From positions 1-64,000 of the forward strand of contig NZ_CAMLHO010000019.1 of the NCBI RefSeq assembly GCF_946479765.1: a DNA stretch of 64,000 nt. Direction: 5' to 3'. The DNA is from an uncultured Aliivibrio sp. (GTDB lineage: Bacteria; Pseudomonadota; Gammaproteobacteria; Enterobacterales; Vibrionaceae). Position 1 is the first letter of the stretch. Each line of letters starts with the position of its first letter. Shown here in pieces: positions 8,756 to 18,443 of the stretch. The translations under genes were made by a program, and so were the position numbers. Under the pieces are notes generated by a model. The model was given only the letters and a program-made list of their open reading frames with translations, searched no databases and was not told the origin of the DNA.

Positions 8756-10576
8756 TTATGCTTCACGAACATCGAACTCTACATGCCATTTCTCACTGCT
8801 ATCGGCTGCAATGGCTTCAAGATAAAGTGTTCCAAGTTCAGTCACTTTTGAAGCAAGACGAACAGGAACAATCTCACCCGCAGAGCGGCCTTCTGTAACA
8901 GGAAGGGTTACTTGAATTGCAGGTAGCTCTTCTAGATCTTCTGGCATCCAGAAATCAAGGTGTGTACCTGCTTGATCATCACGACGAGTGGTAGAACCGT
9001 AGAATTTAAACTGTACTGGCTGACCAATCACCAAACCAAACTGTTGGCTAGGAACGTCAGCGTGAGAGCCTTCTTCCATACCAAATGGCGCAACACACAA
9101 TGCTTCCATTGGTGGTTCCATTCCTGGAATTGCAGGCATAGAACTTTCAATTCCAACATAATAGCTTGATGCGATACCACCACGGATACGAACGCCTTTA
9201 CCTGTACGAACCGAGCCATAATAAGACGCGCCAGAAGCAACCGCTAAGTCAAGGTCTAACCCTTCAAGTAGTTTTGCGTCCTCAGCTTCTGCATCAATTA
9301 ACCAATTATTGATAATGCCAAGTAGGCGTTCAGCAAGAAGATTTGATTTTAGAACACCACCGTTTAAAAGAATTGCAGTAGGTTTAATAAAATCAGATTC
9401 GTTTTGTTGACCAAACACTTCATCAGTCGCTGCTTGTTGGCGAGTTAAGAAGCTTGCAAGGTGGCGAGTTACTGCGGCATCTTGCGCGTAAGGTAGACCC
9501 ATTTGAGTCAGTGCGCCACGTGCAGATTGAACAGGGTGCTCAGTGACAGGAATAACAGGGAAGAAGCCTTCAACCAGTGTTTGCTGTACTTCTTCCTGAG
9601 TCAATTCAGTTTGCAGTGTGCCACCTAACAATTTAGACCCACGGTTAGGAACCACAATTGGAACAGCACGTAATTCAGAATCGTTAAGAAGCGCCTCTTT
9701 AGCATCACGACAAGCGTGAGTCATGACTTGAATTTGCCAAGGTTGCAGTTGTTTACCTTCTTGCGCTAGCTTCATCTTTAATCGATAAGCCAGAGCCAAA
9801 TCCATGTTGTCGCCGCCAAGAAGAATATGGTCACCTACCGCAACACGGTTTAGGCTCAAGTTGCCTTCTTCTTCAGTCACCGCGACTAATGATAAATCGG
9901 TTGTACCACCGCCAATATCGACTACAAGAATTACATCGCCAATAGAGACTTGATCACGCCAAGAGTCGCCATTGTTTTTAATCCAGCTATATACCGCAGC
10001 TTGCGGTTCTTCTAATAACGTAAGATTGCGGAAACCAAGATTGTTTGCCGCTTCAGCCGTTAAATCACGCGCAGCAGGATCAAATGATGCAGGAACCGTC
10101 AGCGTAATATCTTGCTCATTTAGAGGGTGTTCAGGGTTTTGAAAATCCCAAGCATTCTGAAGGTGCTCTAAATAACGCTTAGTGACTTCAAGAGGCGATG
10201 CTTTGATCACTTCTTCAGGGCTATTTAATGGCAAGAAGGCTTCACGACGGTTCACGCCACCATGACATAACCAGCTTTTAGCACTAGCAATTAAACGAAT
10301 AGGGGTTTTACTACCAAGGTTACGAGCAATGTTACCCACAATCGCGTTTGGTTTTGTTGTCCAAGGAAGCGTTGTATCGCCTTCAAGCAATTCTGCTTCA
10401 TGTGCTTGGTACATAAATGAAGGCAGTTGCGATTTTTCTTCAACTTGACCCGGTGCCGTTAATTGTGGGATTGGCATGACTTGAACACTGGCGTCTTCGT
10501 CATGTAAATCAACATAAGAAAGCACGCAGTGAGTTGTGCCTAAATCGATACCAATACTGAATTTAGCTTGTTCCAT
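8756..10576 (-). CDS. Hsp70-family protein (DnaK/HscC-like), middle gene of a DUF2760-Hsp70-Hsp70 operon
   Basis: This 606-residue protein has the Hsp70 nucleotide-binding motifs IGIDLGTTHC near residue 8, DIGGGTTDLSL near 218 and ILLNGGVLKSN near 400. A compact beta-rich C-terminal part from about 480 to 606 follows, with no helical lid. It is clearly homologous to the next gene over the first 600 residues, so the pair arose by duplication. Its ATG overlaps the stop codon of the DUF2760 gene (TAATG), which indicates translational coupling. The family is certain. Its substrate is unknown, and I would not call it dnaK or hscA because the neighbours of those genes are absent. Confidence 0.9.
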   Translation of the reverse strand: MEQAKFSIGIDLGTTHCVLSYVDLHDEDASVQVMPIPQLTAPGQVEEKSQLPSFMYQAHEAELLEGDTTLPWTTKPNAIVGNIARNLGSKTPIRLIASAKSWLCHGGVNRREAFLPLNSPEEVIKASPLEVTKRYLEHLQNAWDFQNPEHPLNEQDITLTVPASFDPAARDLTAEAANNLGFRNLTLLEEPQAAVYSWIKNNGDSWRDQVSIGDVILVVDIGGGTTDLSLVAVTEEEGNLSLNRVAVGDHILLGGDNMDLALAYRLKMKLAQEGKQLQPWQIQVMTHACRDAKEALLNDSELRAVPIVVPNRGSKLLGGTLQTELTQEEVQQTLVEGFFPVIPVTEHPVQSARGALTQMGLPYAQDAAVTRHLASFLTRQQAATDEVFGQQNESDFIKPTAILLNGGVLKSNLLAERLLGIINNWLIDAEAEDAKLLEGLDLDLAVASGASYYGSVRTGKGVRIRGGIASSYYVGIESSMPAIPGMEPPMEALCVAPFGMEEGSHADVPSQQFGLVIGQPVQFKFYGSTTRRDDQAGTHLDFWMPEDLEELPAIQVTLPVTEGRSAGEIVPVRLASKVTELGTLYLEAIAADSSEKWHVEFDVREA

Positions 10577-11208
10577 TACAGTTCTACCTCTGCTGGAGCA
10601 ACAATCGTTGCATCATAACCATCTGCTAATTTAGGAAGTTTAACTTCAGCGACTTTCCAACCACGGTGGATAAGCGTGCCATTAAACGGTGCTTCGCCAA
10701 TTACATTACCAGTTAAACGTATTTCTGATGGATTAAAGCCTACAGGGATAGATAAGCGAGACTCTTCTTCTTCCGTGCGAATCGGGATAAGGGTGAAGTA
10801 TTCAGATAATACTTTTTGACCACCGTCATGAATAACACGAGCGGCAGCGCCGACTTCAGCATCAGCAAAGCCTTTAAGATCTTCTTGCATAAAATCGATG
10901 AAACGCGCTTCTTTTTGTAGAAGGGATAATAATTGTAGAGCAGATTCAGGGGTAGATGCTTTTACTTTAGGCTCTACTTCAATAATTTTTTCGATGATCT
11001 TTTCTACTTCAACCACTTTCTCGATTTCAACAATCTTCTCAACTGGTTTTTCTACGATTTTTTCTTTTTCAATTTCAACAATCTTTTCAATTTCTACTGT
11101 TTTGCCTTTTTTCATCGCATAAAGTAGTACGAATAAAGCAGAAGTACCGAATAGGACAATGTGACCTAAATCGAAGGTAGAAGGAATAGCATTTACGTCA
11201 AAATTCAT
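10576..11208 (-). CDS. DUF2760 membrane-anchored protein, first gene of the Hsp70-like operon
   Basis: The protein has 210 residues. A hydrophobic segment at about 14-31 (LGHIVLFGTSALFVLLYA) is a likely membrane anchor. Residues 37-78 are a regular Glu-Lys-Ile-Val repeat (EIEKIVEIEKEKIVEK and so on) that should form a rigid charged helix or coiled coil. The C-terminal part from about 83 corresponds to the DUF2760 domain, which is known to occur next to Hsp70-like genes. A reasonable inference is that it tethers or recruits the two Hsp70-like proteins to the inner membrane. The ATG at 11208 has AGAGAA upstream. The last base of its stop codon pairs with the start of the next gene (TAATG overlap). 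Confidence 0.85.
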   Translation of the reverse strand: MNFDVNAIPSTFDLGHIVLFGTSALFVLLYAMKKGKTVEIEKIVEIEKEKIVEKPVEKIVEIEKVVEVEKIIEKIIEVEPKVKASTPESALQLLSLLQKEARFIDFMQEDLKGFADAEVGAAARVIHDGGQKVLSEYFTLIPIRTEEEESRLSIPVGFNPSEIRLTGNVIGEAPFNGTLIHRGWKVAEVKLPKLADGYDATIVAPAEVEL

Positions 11209-11454
11209 AATTCATTCTCTATATTTTTGGGTGCCATGCACCAAACGTTTCTAACTAAATTGTGGTGAATTGTAGCATATTCAAGGGATAAGAGAGAAAA
11301 TAACCGCCTAGAAAAGAGATAACAGATACCGTTTGGCGTTATTTTGCACAGAATCGAATTAATTCAATAAAATGTCACTTTTATTCTGGATTGGGTTTCG
11401 TTAAGTACCTATAAGGATTAGAATTAAAGAATATTAACGGCTTGAGGGAATAAG

Positions 11455-12972
11455 GTGTTTAAAAATAACTATTTTTACGTAATTTGCAGTTTTATCTTGG
11501 CCCTATTTCTAAGTTTGTTATCAATGAGGGTTGTCTACAAATCAGATTTGGACAACAATCTTGAAAATTTCTATAAAGAAGCGGATCGTCAATCGGTGTT
11601 ACTTTCTTTATTAATTGAAAAAGATATTGATGTTATTGGCGCTGGTGCCAACTTTTATCAGGCTGGCTCTAAACACGACTGGCAGCAATTTCCTCTTTTT
11701 GCCAGCTCTTTAGTGAATAGTTCAGAAAGCCTGATTTCGCTGCAATGGATGCAAAAAGTCGAAGAATCAGAAATTGATCAACATATTAAAGAGGTTCAAC
11801 AAGTTTTTCCCTCATTTACTCTTTATACCGTCCCTAAAGACCTCCCTAAAACCTATGGTTATGTGATGAAAAATCATGAACCAATTTTTGTTGCGACTGA
11901 TATTTACCCAAGAGATAAAATGAATATCCCTTTACTTGGCTTTTACTCTTCTCGTGAACGTTTTCAGCGCGTTCTTGATGAATTTATGAAGACGGGAAGA
12001 CCGAGTGTGTCAGATAAAATTCGTTTATTGCAAGATAGTTTAGATCGTAATGATGTAAAGACCGGGATGCTAGTATATCACCCCGTATTTACTGCTGATA
12101 AACAAGATTTAAAAGGGGTAATGATAGGGGTATTACGAATTACCAGTTACTTCGAACAATTAGTATCATCAACGTCATTAGGGAAATCGTTGGTTGTGCG
12201 AATTATTGATACAGGGTTTGATGCTGAAGACGATCCTATTATGTTTGAGAGTCAAGAATGGAATAATCTTAGTGGCTTAACTTACACAACGAACATAGCC
12301 ATTGAGAATCGAATTTGGAATGTAGAATATAAAACCCATGCAAAATTAAGTGACTATCAACGATTGACGCTATTTTGGATGTTTATTGGTGCTCTAGCAA
12401 TTTCAATACTGGTATCATTACTTATATCCATGGTTATGCGCGATAAAGGGCAATTAGAAAAATTATTAGCGATTCGAACCAAAGAATTACGCTATTTAGC
12501 CATGCATGATGATCTGTCTGGATTATTAAATCGACGGGCAATAAGAAATGTAATCCGAGTGTTTATTGAAGAGGAGAAGCCTTTTGCTCTGATTTGTTTT
12601 GATATTGATAAATTTAAACAAATTAATGACACTTATGGTCATCCTGAAGGCGATAGGGTGTTATGCCATATCAGTGAGTTAGTGTCAGAGTTACTTGATG
12701 AGCTCGCTTCTTTTTCTCGGCTTGGTGGGGATGAGTTTTCTATTGTGGTTACAACAAAAACGCATCAAGAGTTAATTAATCTCTCAAATAAGGTTCGTGA
12801 TGCTGTAGCAAGTTCACCAACCAAATTTGATAGTTTTGAGATAAATCAAACCATCAGTCTTGGTGCAGTATGCTGGAAAGGAGAGACCAAAGAAGAGCTT
12901 ATTAAGATTGCAGATCAAGCTTTATATCAAAGTAAACTGAAAGGAAGAAATCAAGTTACTGTTTGTGAATAA
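11455..12972 (+). CDS. CHASE-domain membrane diguanylate cyclase (GGDEF)
   Basis: The protein has 505 residues: a transmembrane segment at about 7-25, a periplasmic CHASE-type sensor domain (about 40-290), a second membrane helix at about 306-327, and a cytoplasmic GGDEF domain from about 345. The catalytic loop RLGGDEF is intact (GGDEF at 424-428), and HDDLSGLLNRR opens the domain, so cyclic di-GMP synthesis is expected. The inhibitory RxxD site that usually sits five residues before GGDEF is absent (DELA instead), so feedback inhibition through that site is unlikely. The start is GTG with GAGGG upstream. Cyclic di-GMP normally favours retention of LapA-like adhesins, one of which is encoded at 23795, but a direct link is not shown. 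Confidence 0.93.
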   Translation: MFKNNYFYVICSFILALFLSLLSMRVVYKSDLDNNLENFYKEADRQSVLLSLLIEKDIDVIGAGANFYQAGSKHDWQQFPLFASSLVNSSESLISLQWMQKVEESEIDQHIKEVQQVFPSFTLYTVPKDLPKTYGYVMKNHEPIFVATDIYPRDKMNIPLLGFYSSRERFQRVLDEFMKTGRPSVSDKIRLLQDSLDRNDVKTGMLVYHPVFTADKQDLKGVMIGVLRITSYFEQLVSSTSLGKSLVVRIIDTGFDAEDDPIMFESQEWNNLSGLTYTTNIAIENRIWNVEYKTHAKLSDYQRLTLFWMFIGALAISILVSLLISMVMRDKGQLEKLLAIRTKELRYLAMHDDLSGLLNRRAIRNVIRVFIEEEKPFALICFDIDKFKQINDTYGHPEGDRVLCHISELVSELLDELASFSRLGGDEFSIVVTTKTHQELINLSNKVRDAVASSPTKFDSFEINQTISLGAVCWKGETKEELIKIADQALYQSKLKGRNQVTVCE

Positions 12973-13062
12973 TTTTTCAGCAATCAATACTCAGAGTATC
13001 GCGCTCTCTTCTTTGATTAGGTAGAATAGCGCTCCCGTTTTATTTGAGTACCAAGGATCTCC

Positions 13063-13593
13063 ATGAACTTTAATCGTATCGTCTGTTTTGATTTAGAAAT
13101 GTGCTGTTGGAATGTAGACGGCAAAGGAACAACAGGGGAAATAATTGAAGTAGGATTAGCTGAGATTGATTTACAGGTTGGTGAAGTGGTTAGACGCGCT
13201 CAATATTATGTAAAACCTGAAGAAGATCAAATTTCGCTCTTTTGTGTTGAGCTTACAGGGATTACTCCACGTAAGATTGAGAAGCAAGGTCGACCATTAG
13301 AAGGTGTTTTAAAATCCATGATTAAAAACTTCGGAGGCACGAATAAAATTTATGCCGCTTGGGGTCATGATGAGCTGATTTTAAAAAAAGAATGTGAAGC
13401 GAAAGGCATTGAGTTTCCATTTGTTGAATTTATCAACTTAGCGACGTTATATCGTATTAAATCACGGAAGAAAAATGATCGAATGGGTCAACGTAAAGCG
13501 ATGGAAGAGTTAAATCTTGAGTGGGAAGGAAGACAGCACTCAGGCTACGTTGATGCTTATAATCTTGCACAGTTAGCATTGAAAATATTATAA
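13063..13593 (+). CDS. DEDDh-family 3'-5' exonuclease (KapD/3'hExo-like)
   Basis: This soluble protein of 176 residues has the exonuclease motif I FDLEM (Asp10, Glu12), a mid-sequence AAWGHDE motif around 98-104, and motif III HSGYVDAYN with His158 and Asp163. Together these form a complete DEDDh active site. It resembles the KapD/ERI-1 branch rather than DnaQ or RNase T. The substrate is unknown; RNA or short oligonucleotides are plausible. The ATG has AAGGA 7 bp upstream, and a strong terminator follows. It is probably monocistronic. Confidence 0.85.
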   Translation: MNFNRIVCFDLEMCCWNVDGKGTTGEIIEVGLAEIDLQVGEVVRRAQYYVKPEEDQISLFCVELTGITPRKIEKQGRPLEGVLKSMIKNFGGTNKIYAAWGHDELILKKECEAKGIEFPFVEFINLATLYRIKSRKKNDRMGQRKAMEELNLEWEGRQHSGYVDAYNLAQLALKIL

Positions 13594-13621
13594 GATCTAA
13601 TAAATCCCTGCATTAGATATA

Positions 13622-13648
13622 GAAAAGGAGCTGATTAGCTCCTTTTTT
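13622..13648 (+). terminator. Rho-independent terminator after the exonuclease gene
   Basis: A 9-bp stem AAAGGAGCT/AGCTCCTTT (13624-13632 with 13637-13645) has a GATT loop and a T run. Its A-rich left flank means it could also serve the small minus-strand gene that ends at 13660. Confidence 0.9.
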
Positions 13649-13659
13649 AATTCAGCGTA

Positions 13660-13740
13660 TTATTTATTATCGCGCTTGTACAATTCAACAAATGAACGCT
13701 GATAAGCTCTTGCGATTTTAGTTATGATTTTCTTAGCCAT
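13660..13740 (-). CDS. Putative 26-residue basic amphipathic peptide
   Basis: A short open frame begins MAKKIITKIARAY and ends with RDNK, for 26 codons and a TAA stop. It is supported by an excellent ribosome binding site (AAGGTG, 5 bases before the ATG), and its convergent neighbour's terminator has an A-rich flank suited to ending it as well. Lys and Arg make up about a third of the residues, spaced to give one positive and one hydrophobic helix face. It has no signal peptide. I recognise no named family. Translation is inferred only from sequence. It could be a membrane-active peptide or a small regulatory protein, or an accidental frame. Confidence 0.5.
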   Translation of the reverse strand: MAKKIITKIARAYQRSFVELYKRDNK

Positions 13741-13995
13741 AGCAGCACCTTTTTATTTGATAATAGGGCGAGATATTTCATCTCTGTATGGCGCGCATTA
13801 TAGATAGATATTTTATTATTTCTAGCAAGTAAAATTATTTTATAAGATTAGTTTTTCTAATCCAAAAATGGCGCATGCAAGTTACAAGTACTAATGTAAT
13901 GAGTAACAATAGGGTTACAGAAGTATGTTGGTTTTGTGAATAAAAAAGAAAGCCAAATGACTTCCTTTTTTAATTATTAAATGAATTAAGGGTAA
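13741..13995. other. Intergenic region between the small peptide gene and the cystine symporter gene
   Basis: No further gene is visible. An A/T-rich imperfect hairpin (AAAAAAGAAAG with CTTCCTTTTTT, 13941-13972), just past the symporter stop codon, may act as its terminator. A TATAAT near 13787-13792 on the minus strand could be the -10 element of the peptide gene, but no well-spaced -35 element is apparent. Confidence 0.4.
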
Positions 13996-15366
13996 TTACG
14001 CTTGTGCGTTTTCCACTTGTTCATCAGTGCTTTTTTCACCAAGTACTCGGCTTGTAATTGTACCTGCTGTCATTGCGCCACTTACGTTTAGTGCAGTACG
14101 AGCCATATCAATTAATGGCTCGATAGAGATAAGTAAAGCCGCAATCGTTACGGGTAAACCCATCGCAGGAAGCACAATCAGAGCCGCGAATGTTGCACCG
14201 CCACCGACACCAGCAATACCGAATGAACTAACAGTGATAATTGCAACAAGAGACAGAATAAAGTGAGTATCAATTGGAATTCCCATTGTAGGAGCAACCA
14301 TTACCGCTAGCATAGCAGGGTAAATACCAGCACAGCCATTTTGACCAATGGTTGCACCAAACGTTGCTGATAAATTCGCAATTGCAGGTGGAACACGTAG
14401 CTTGGTGATCTGAGCTTCAACATTTAGTGGGATTGTTGCTGCTGAACTACGAGAGCTAAATGCAAACGTCAATACTGGCCAAATCTTCTTGAAGTAATTA
14501 ACAGGGTTTACACCAACAAATGAAACCAATAAACCGTGAACGACAAACATTAGAAGAATAGCGACGTAAGAAGCAACAATGAAGCCAAGTAGATTTAAAA
14601 TATCGGCCGCATTTGATGTTGCAACGACTTTTGTTAATAGAGCTAAGATACCGTAAGGCGTTAGTGCCATTATCATTTTAACCAAACGCATGACAATTGA
14701 TTGAGCAACATCGACAAAGGTATTGATTGGGGCGGCTAACTCTTCTTTTTCTTGGCTTACTTTACGAGCAGCAATCCCAGCAAGAATAGCAAAGATAACC
14801 ACGGCAATAATAGAGGTTGAACGAGTCCCCGTTAAATCAGCAAATGGATTTGTTGGGATAAAGCTTACTAGCATTTGAGGGATGGTTAAATCACTGACGC
14901 TGCTAATACGAGATTCAAGAACAGCAACACGTGCAGTTTCGCGTACACCTTCGGTTAAACCTGCCGCTGTTAAACCAAACGCTTGAGTTACCCCAATACC
15001 GATAAGTGCAGAAATCATAGTAGTAAATAAAAGTACGCCAATGGTAACACCACTGATCTTACCTAAAGAGCCTGATTTATCGAGTTTCACGACTGCTGAG
15101 AACATAGAGACTAAAACTAATGGCATAATAACCATTTTGAGTAAGCCAACATAACCACTACCAACAATGTTTACCCAATCAAGTGTTGTCTTAATTACAG
15201 CACTGCCTTCACCATGGATAAGCTGAAGGGCTAAACCATAAACGCTACCCGCAATTAAGCCAATAAGTACAAGGCGAGACAGGGTGTACTCTTTACGCTG
15301 TTGCGTATTAAGAAAAAAGATAAGACCGATGAAGGCGATTAAGTTGATGATAACGGGTAATGACAT
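13996..15366 (-). CDS. tcyP: L-cystine:cation symporter of the DAACS family (TcyP/YdjN-like)
   Basis: This multi-pass inner-membrane protein of 456 residues has the dicarboxylate/amino-acid:cation symporter fold. It shows helical hairpin signatures such as [15 protein letters not shown], a serine-rich re-entrant loop, and the [17 protein letters not shown] segment with GQNGC. The overall pattern fits E. coli YdjN/TcyP, which imports cystine and is controlled by CysB. A cysB gene is present at 55161, although not adjacent. The ATG at 15366 has AGGAAA at the right distance; an upstream in-frame ATG at 15414 has no such support. The family is firm and the cystine specificity is an inference. Confidence 0.88.
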   Translation of the reverse strand: MSLPVIINLIAFIGLIFFLNTQQRKEYTLSRLVLIGLIAGSVYGLALQLIHGEGSAVIKTTLDWVNIVGSGYVGLLKMVIMPLVLVSMFSAVVKLDKSGSLGKISGVTIGVLLFTTMISALIGIGVTQAFGLTAAGLTEGVRETARVAVLESRISSVSDLTIPQMLVSFIPTNPFADLTGTRSTSIIAVVIFAILAGIAARKVSQEKEELAAPINTFVDVAQSIVMRLVKMIMALTPYGILALLTKVVATSNAADILNLLGFIVASYVAILLMFVVHGLLVSFVGVNPVNYFKKIWPVLTFAFSSRSSAATIPLNVEAQITKLRVPPAIANLSATFGATIGQNGCAGIYPAMLAVMVAPTMGIPIDTHFILSLVAIITVSSFGIAGVGGGATFAALIVLPAMGLPVTIAALLISIEPLIDMARTALNVSGAMTAGTITSRVLGEKSTDEQVENAQA

Positions 15367-15619
15367 ACTGCTTTCCTGTACATGGATGTGCCAATATTGA
15401 CAAATAAGGCACAAAGTCCTTTTGATTTGAAGGGAATAGTAACGGTAAGCTGCTCGGTATGATAATTAGAAAAAGTTATGCCATATAACTAAATGGAATA
15501 TAAATTGGTATTTAGGTTATAGATACGGCGATTCGATGCTAATTTGAGTATTTGTAGAACAGAATTAAGGGATGAGTTACCATTTCTAAATAATAAAAGT
15601 TAATCAAAAGGGAAAGAAA

Positions 15620-16261
15620 ATGGATCATGAATTTTGGGAAAAGAAATGGGCAAGTAATGTAATTGGTTTTCATCTACCTGATACAAACCCAATATTGACT
15701 CAATATTGGTCAGCCTTAAAGCCGCAACGTAGTGATACGGTATTTGTTCCTTTATGTGGTAAATCAATGGATTTAGATTGGCTTGCAGAGAAGCATAATT
15801 CAGTGATTGGTGTTGAGTTGAGTAAAATAGCCGTCCGTGCTTTTTTTGCTGAGCGTTTATACACACCAACAGTCACCGCATTAACTAGCAGCCTTGAGTT
15901 GTATGAGTTTGATGAATTTGCTATTTATTCTGGGGATTACTTTACCGCATCGATTGAAGCAACCGATCTTATTTATGATCGCGCAGCACTTGTTGCGCTA
16001 CCTAAAGAAATACGAGCAGAGTATGTACAAGTATTACGTTCTCGTTTAAAAGAAAGCGGACGTATCTTATTAGTGACATTAGATTACGATCAAGATGAAA
16101 TGGCAGGACCTCCATTTTCAGTGTCAGAAGAGGAAGTTCGTACACTATTTTCTGGTATGAAAATTACTCGTTTACAACGTGATGAAGCAGATGCAGACCA
16201 TCCTAAAATTAAAAAAGGATTATCACGCTTTGCAGAAGAAGTATGGTTGATTGAGAGTTAG
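15620..16261 (+). CDS. tpm: Thiopurine S-methyltransferase
   Basis: This 213-residue cytosolic SAM-dependent methyltransferase has a length near the bacterial TPMT norm of about 217. Signatures include the N-terminal [14 protein letters not shown], the SAM-binding [32 protein letters not shown] and the [11 protein letters not shown] motif near residue 160. Bacterial TPMTs methylate thiopurines and also selenium and tellurium compounds. The physiological substrate is unknown. The start has AAGGGA upstream, and the gene is followed by its own terminator. Confidence 0.95.
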   Translation: MDHEFWEKKWASNVIGFHLPDTNPILTQYWSALKPQRSDTVFVPLCGKSMDLDWLAEKHNSVIGVELSKIAVRAFFAERLYTPTVTALTSSLELYEFDEFAIYSGDYFTASIEATDLIYDRAALVALPKEIRAEYVQVLRSRLKESGRILLVTLDYDQDEMAGPPFSVSEEEVRTLFSGMKITRLQRDEADADHPKIKKGLSRFAEEVWLIES

Positions 16262-16296
16262 AAAATAACCTAAATATAAAACAAGTTCATTATATC

Positions 16297-16330
16297 CAAG
16301 CCGCCAGATTATTAATTTGGCGGCTTTTTG
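16297..16330 (+). terminator. Rho-independent terminator of tpm
   Basis: The stem AAGCCGCCA/TGGCGGCTT (16298-16306 with 16318-16326) is followed by TTTTT, 36 bp after the tpm stop. Confidence 0.9.
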
Positions 16331-16425
16331 TTGGCAATGTGTCACTCATCATAATTTTGTAACTTAAATTCATCGTTACATAATAAATGTGATCACTCAT
16401 TATTTATAAAGTAGGAGATGCCTTT

Positions 16426-18369
16426 ATGCTTCTTTATCATCCTACAAATAAGATAATGATAATTATGAAAAAACACATACTGGCCTCTGCAATTTTACTT
16501 TCGTTAAGTGGTTATACTGCGGCGGCAGATGGTGATATCGTTGATGTCACCATTCTTGGTACATCAGATATTCATGGACATTTTATGCCTTGGGATTATG
16601 CGAGCGATAAGCTCAATATGAAAGGCAGTTTGAGTCAGATCGCAACGAAAGTAAAAACTATCCGGAATGAACAAGATCATGTCATCTTGGTGGATGCAGG
16701 CGATACAATACAGGGTAATTTTGTTGAAACCTTTAAAGATGAAGCTACTGATCCAATGATGCTCGGCTTTAATGAGATGAAGTATGATGTTTGGGTTCTC
16801 GGTAATCATGAATTTGATTTTGGATTAGATGTACTTAATCGCTCTTTAACTCAGTTTAAAGGCACATCATTAGCAGGAAACATCAAACGAGAAGATGGAA
16901 ATCCATTTCTACCTGCCTACAAAATCATTGCAAAAAATGGCATCAAAATTGGCATGATTGGTATGGATACACCAATGACTCAAGTATTTGCTGAAGGTAC
17001 AAATCGCTTAGAGGGAATGACGTTTACTAATCCATCTCTAGAAGTAAAAAAAGTCATCAAACAGATAGACGATAAAGTGGATGCGATTGTATTAGTAGCT
17101 CATATGGGGCTTGATAATGAGAATAACATTGAAGCCACAGGGGTTACGGACATCGCAAATGATAACCCAGAAATTGACGCGATTGTTGCAGGTCATATGC
17201 ACACCCGTATTGATAAAGCGACAGTGAATGGTGTGATTATTACCGAACCAGATAAATATGGACGAGCACTCTCTCGTATCGATTTACAATTTGAAGAGAA
17301 GAATGGACAGTTTACCCTCGTTAATAAAGACAGCTTTACCTACAAGATAAAAGGTATTGAGTCTGATGAGAAGATGGAAGAGTTATACGCACCTTATCAT
17401 AATCGTCTGCGAGAGAACGCAAATCGTGTGGTGGCAGAGCTACTCGGTGTTGATTTAGTACCAGAGAATGAAATCAAAGGCATACCACAAGTTCATATCC
17501 AAGATACGGGGATCAGCGCTCTTTTCCAAGAAGCGAGCATGCATTACGCACCATTGGCAAACGTGATTGCTTTGCAAATCGATAACGACATGGCAGAGCT
17601 CGATGTAGGTAAAATCAAAGCTAAAGACATTGCTTATAATTATCAGTACGCGGGCGGTGAAATTACTGTTTATGATATGACGGGTAAAGAGCTTAAAACT
17701 TACATGGAGTGGTCGGCAGGTTATTTCAATAGCGTAAAAGAAGGGGATGTGACTTATAGTTTTAACCTTGATCGCCGTTCGTCTAAATATTCCACGAATG
17801 ACTTTTTTGCAGGGGTAACTTATACCATTGATTTAACCAAGCCTGCGGGAGAGCGTATTGTCGATCTTAAATTTTCTGATGGCAAAGCAATAACAAACAC
17901 GACTCCAATTCGCATCGGGATGAATAGCTACCGCATGGGGCATTTAACCAAAGCGGGTGGCGTACTTGAAGGACAAGTTTTCCCTGTGTTATTTGATACA
18001 GAAGAAGAATTTGGTGAAGATGAAGGGACGATTCGTAACTTAACCATTCGATACTTAAATGAAGTGAAGAATGGTAAATACGTAGGAAAGCCAATGAGTC
18101 GCTGGACATTAAGTGGTCTTGATGGTTATGCAAAAGAACGTGAAATCATAAAATACTTAGTGAATAGTGGGAAAATTAATGTACCAACCAGTGACGATGG
18201 TCGCTATACCAATGTTGAGTCTATTAATGTGAAAGATAAGATCTTCTCAACGGAAGCTGAACTAACGACTTATCTAACTAGGCTTGAAAAAGAGCTAAAA
18301 ACGGCGACAACAGAAGCCGAAAAAGCACGAATTCACCGTGATATGATAATAGCTAAAGCCCTGAACTAA
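16426..18369 (+). CDS. Secreted 5'-nucleotidase / cyclic-phosphodiesterase family metallophosphatase
   Basis: The protein has 647 residues. From residue 14 (MKKHILASAILLSLSG...AAADG) a signal peptide is evident, so it should be periplasmic. Metal-binding motifs of the calcineurin-like fold are complete: GTSDIHGH, DAGDTIQG, LGNHEFDFG and VAGHMHTR. The 5'-nucleotidase C-terminal domain covers about 350-560, with INDNMAE-like substrate loops (QIDNDMAELDVG). This is the UshA/CpdB superfamily, which dephosphorylates extracellular nucleotides. The ATG at 16426 has a good AGGAG, although the signal peptide proper begins at the ATG at 16465. The 13 extra residues may be an extended n-region or may not be translated. 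The exact substrate is unknown. Confidence 0.88.
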   Translation: MLLYHPTNKIMIIMKKHILASAILLSLSGYTAAADGDIVDVTILGTSDIHGHFMPWDYASDKLNMKGSLSQIATKVKTIRNEQDHVILVDAGDTIQGNFVETFKDEATDPMMLGFNEMKYDVWVLGNHEFDFGLDVLNRSLTQFKGTSLAGNIKREDGNPFLPAYKIIAKNGIKIGMIGMDTPMTQVFAEGTNRLEGMTFTNPSLEVKKVIKQIDDKVDAIVLVAHMGLDNENNIEATGVTDIANDNPEIDAIVAGHMHTRIDKATVNGVIITEPDKYGRALSRIDLQFEEKNGQFTLVNKDSFTYKIKGIESDEKMEELYAPYHNRLRENANRVVAELLGVDLVPENEIKGIPQVHIQDTGISALFQEASMHYAPLANVIALQIDNDMAELDVGKIKAKDIAYNYQYAGGEITVYDMTGKELKTYMEWSAGYFNSVKEGDVTYSFNLDRRSSKYSTNDFFAGVTYTIDLTKPAGERIVDLKFSDGKAITNTTPIRIGMNSYRMGHLTKAGGVLEGQVFPVLFDTEEEFGEDEGTIRNLTIRYLNEVKNGKYVGKPMSRWTLSGLDGYAKEREIIKYLVNSGKINVPTSDDGRYTNVESINVKDKIFSTEAELTTYLTRLEKELKTATTEAEKARIHRDMIIAKALN

Positions 18370-18381
18370 TTTCATTATAAC

Positions 18382-18416
18382 TAAAAAGGTGACCGTGTTG
18401 ATTGGTCACCTTTTGT
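18382..18416. terminator. Bidirectional terminator
   Basis: The perfect 11-bp stem AAAAGGTGACC/GGTCACCTTTT (18384-18394 with 18404-18414) separates the convergent nucleotidase and DUF218 genes. Confidence 0.9.
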
Positions 18417-18443
18417 TTGCTTATCAGGTAGAAGTAAATGGAT

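Noticed and set aside
16452..16470. Fur-box-like GATAATGATAAT at the start of the 5'-nucleotidase gene
   Set aside because: The first 12 bases match perfectly, but the second half matches only partly, and the sequence lies inside the reading frame with the ATG at 16426. It is probably coincidental AT-rich coding sequence.
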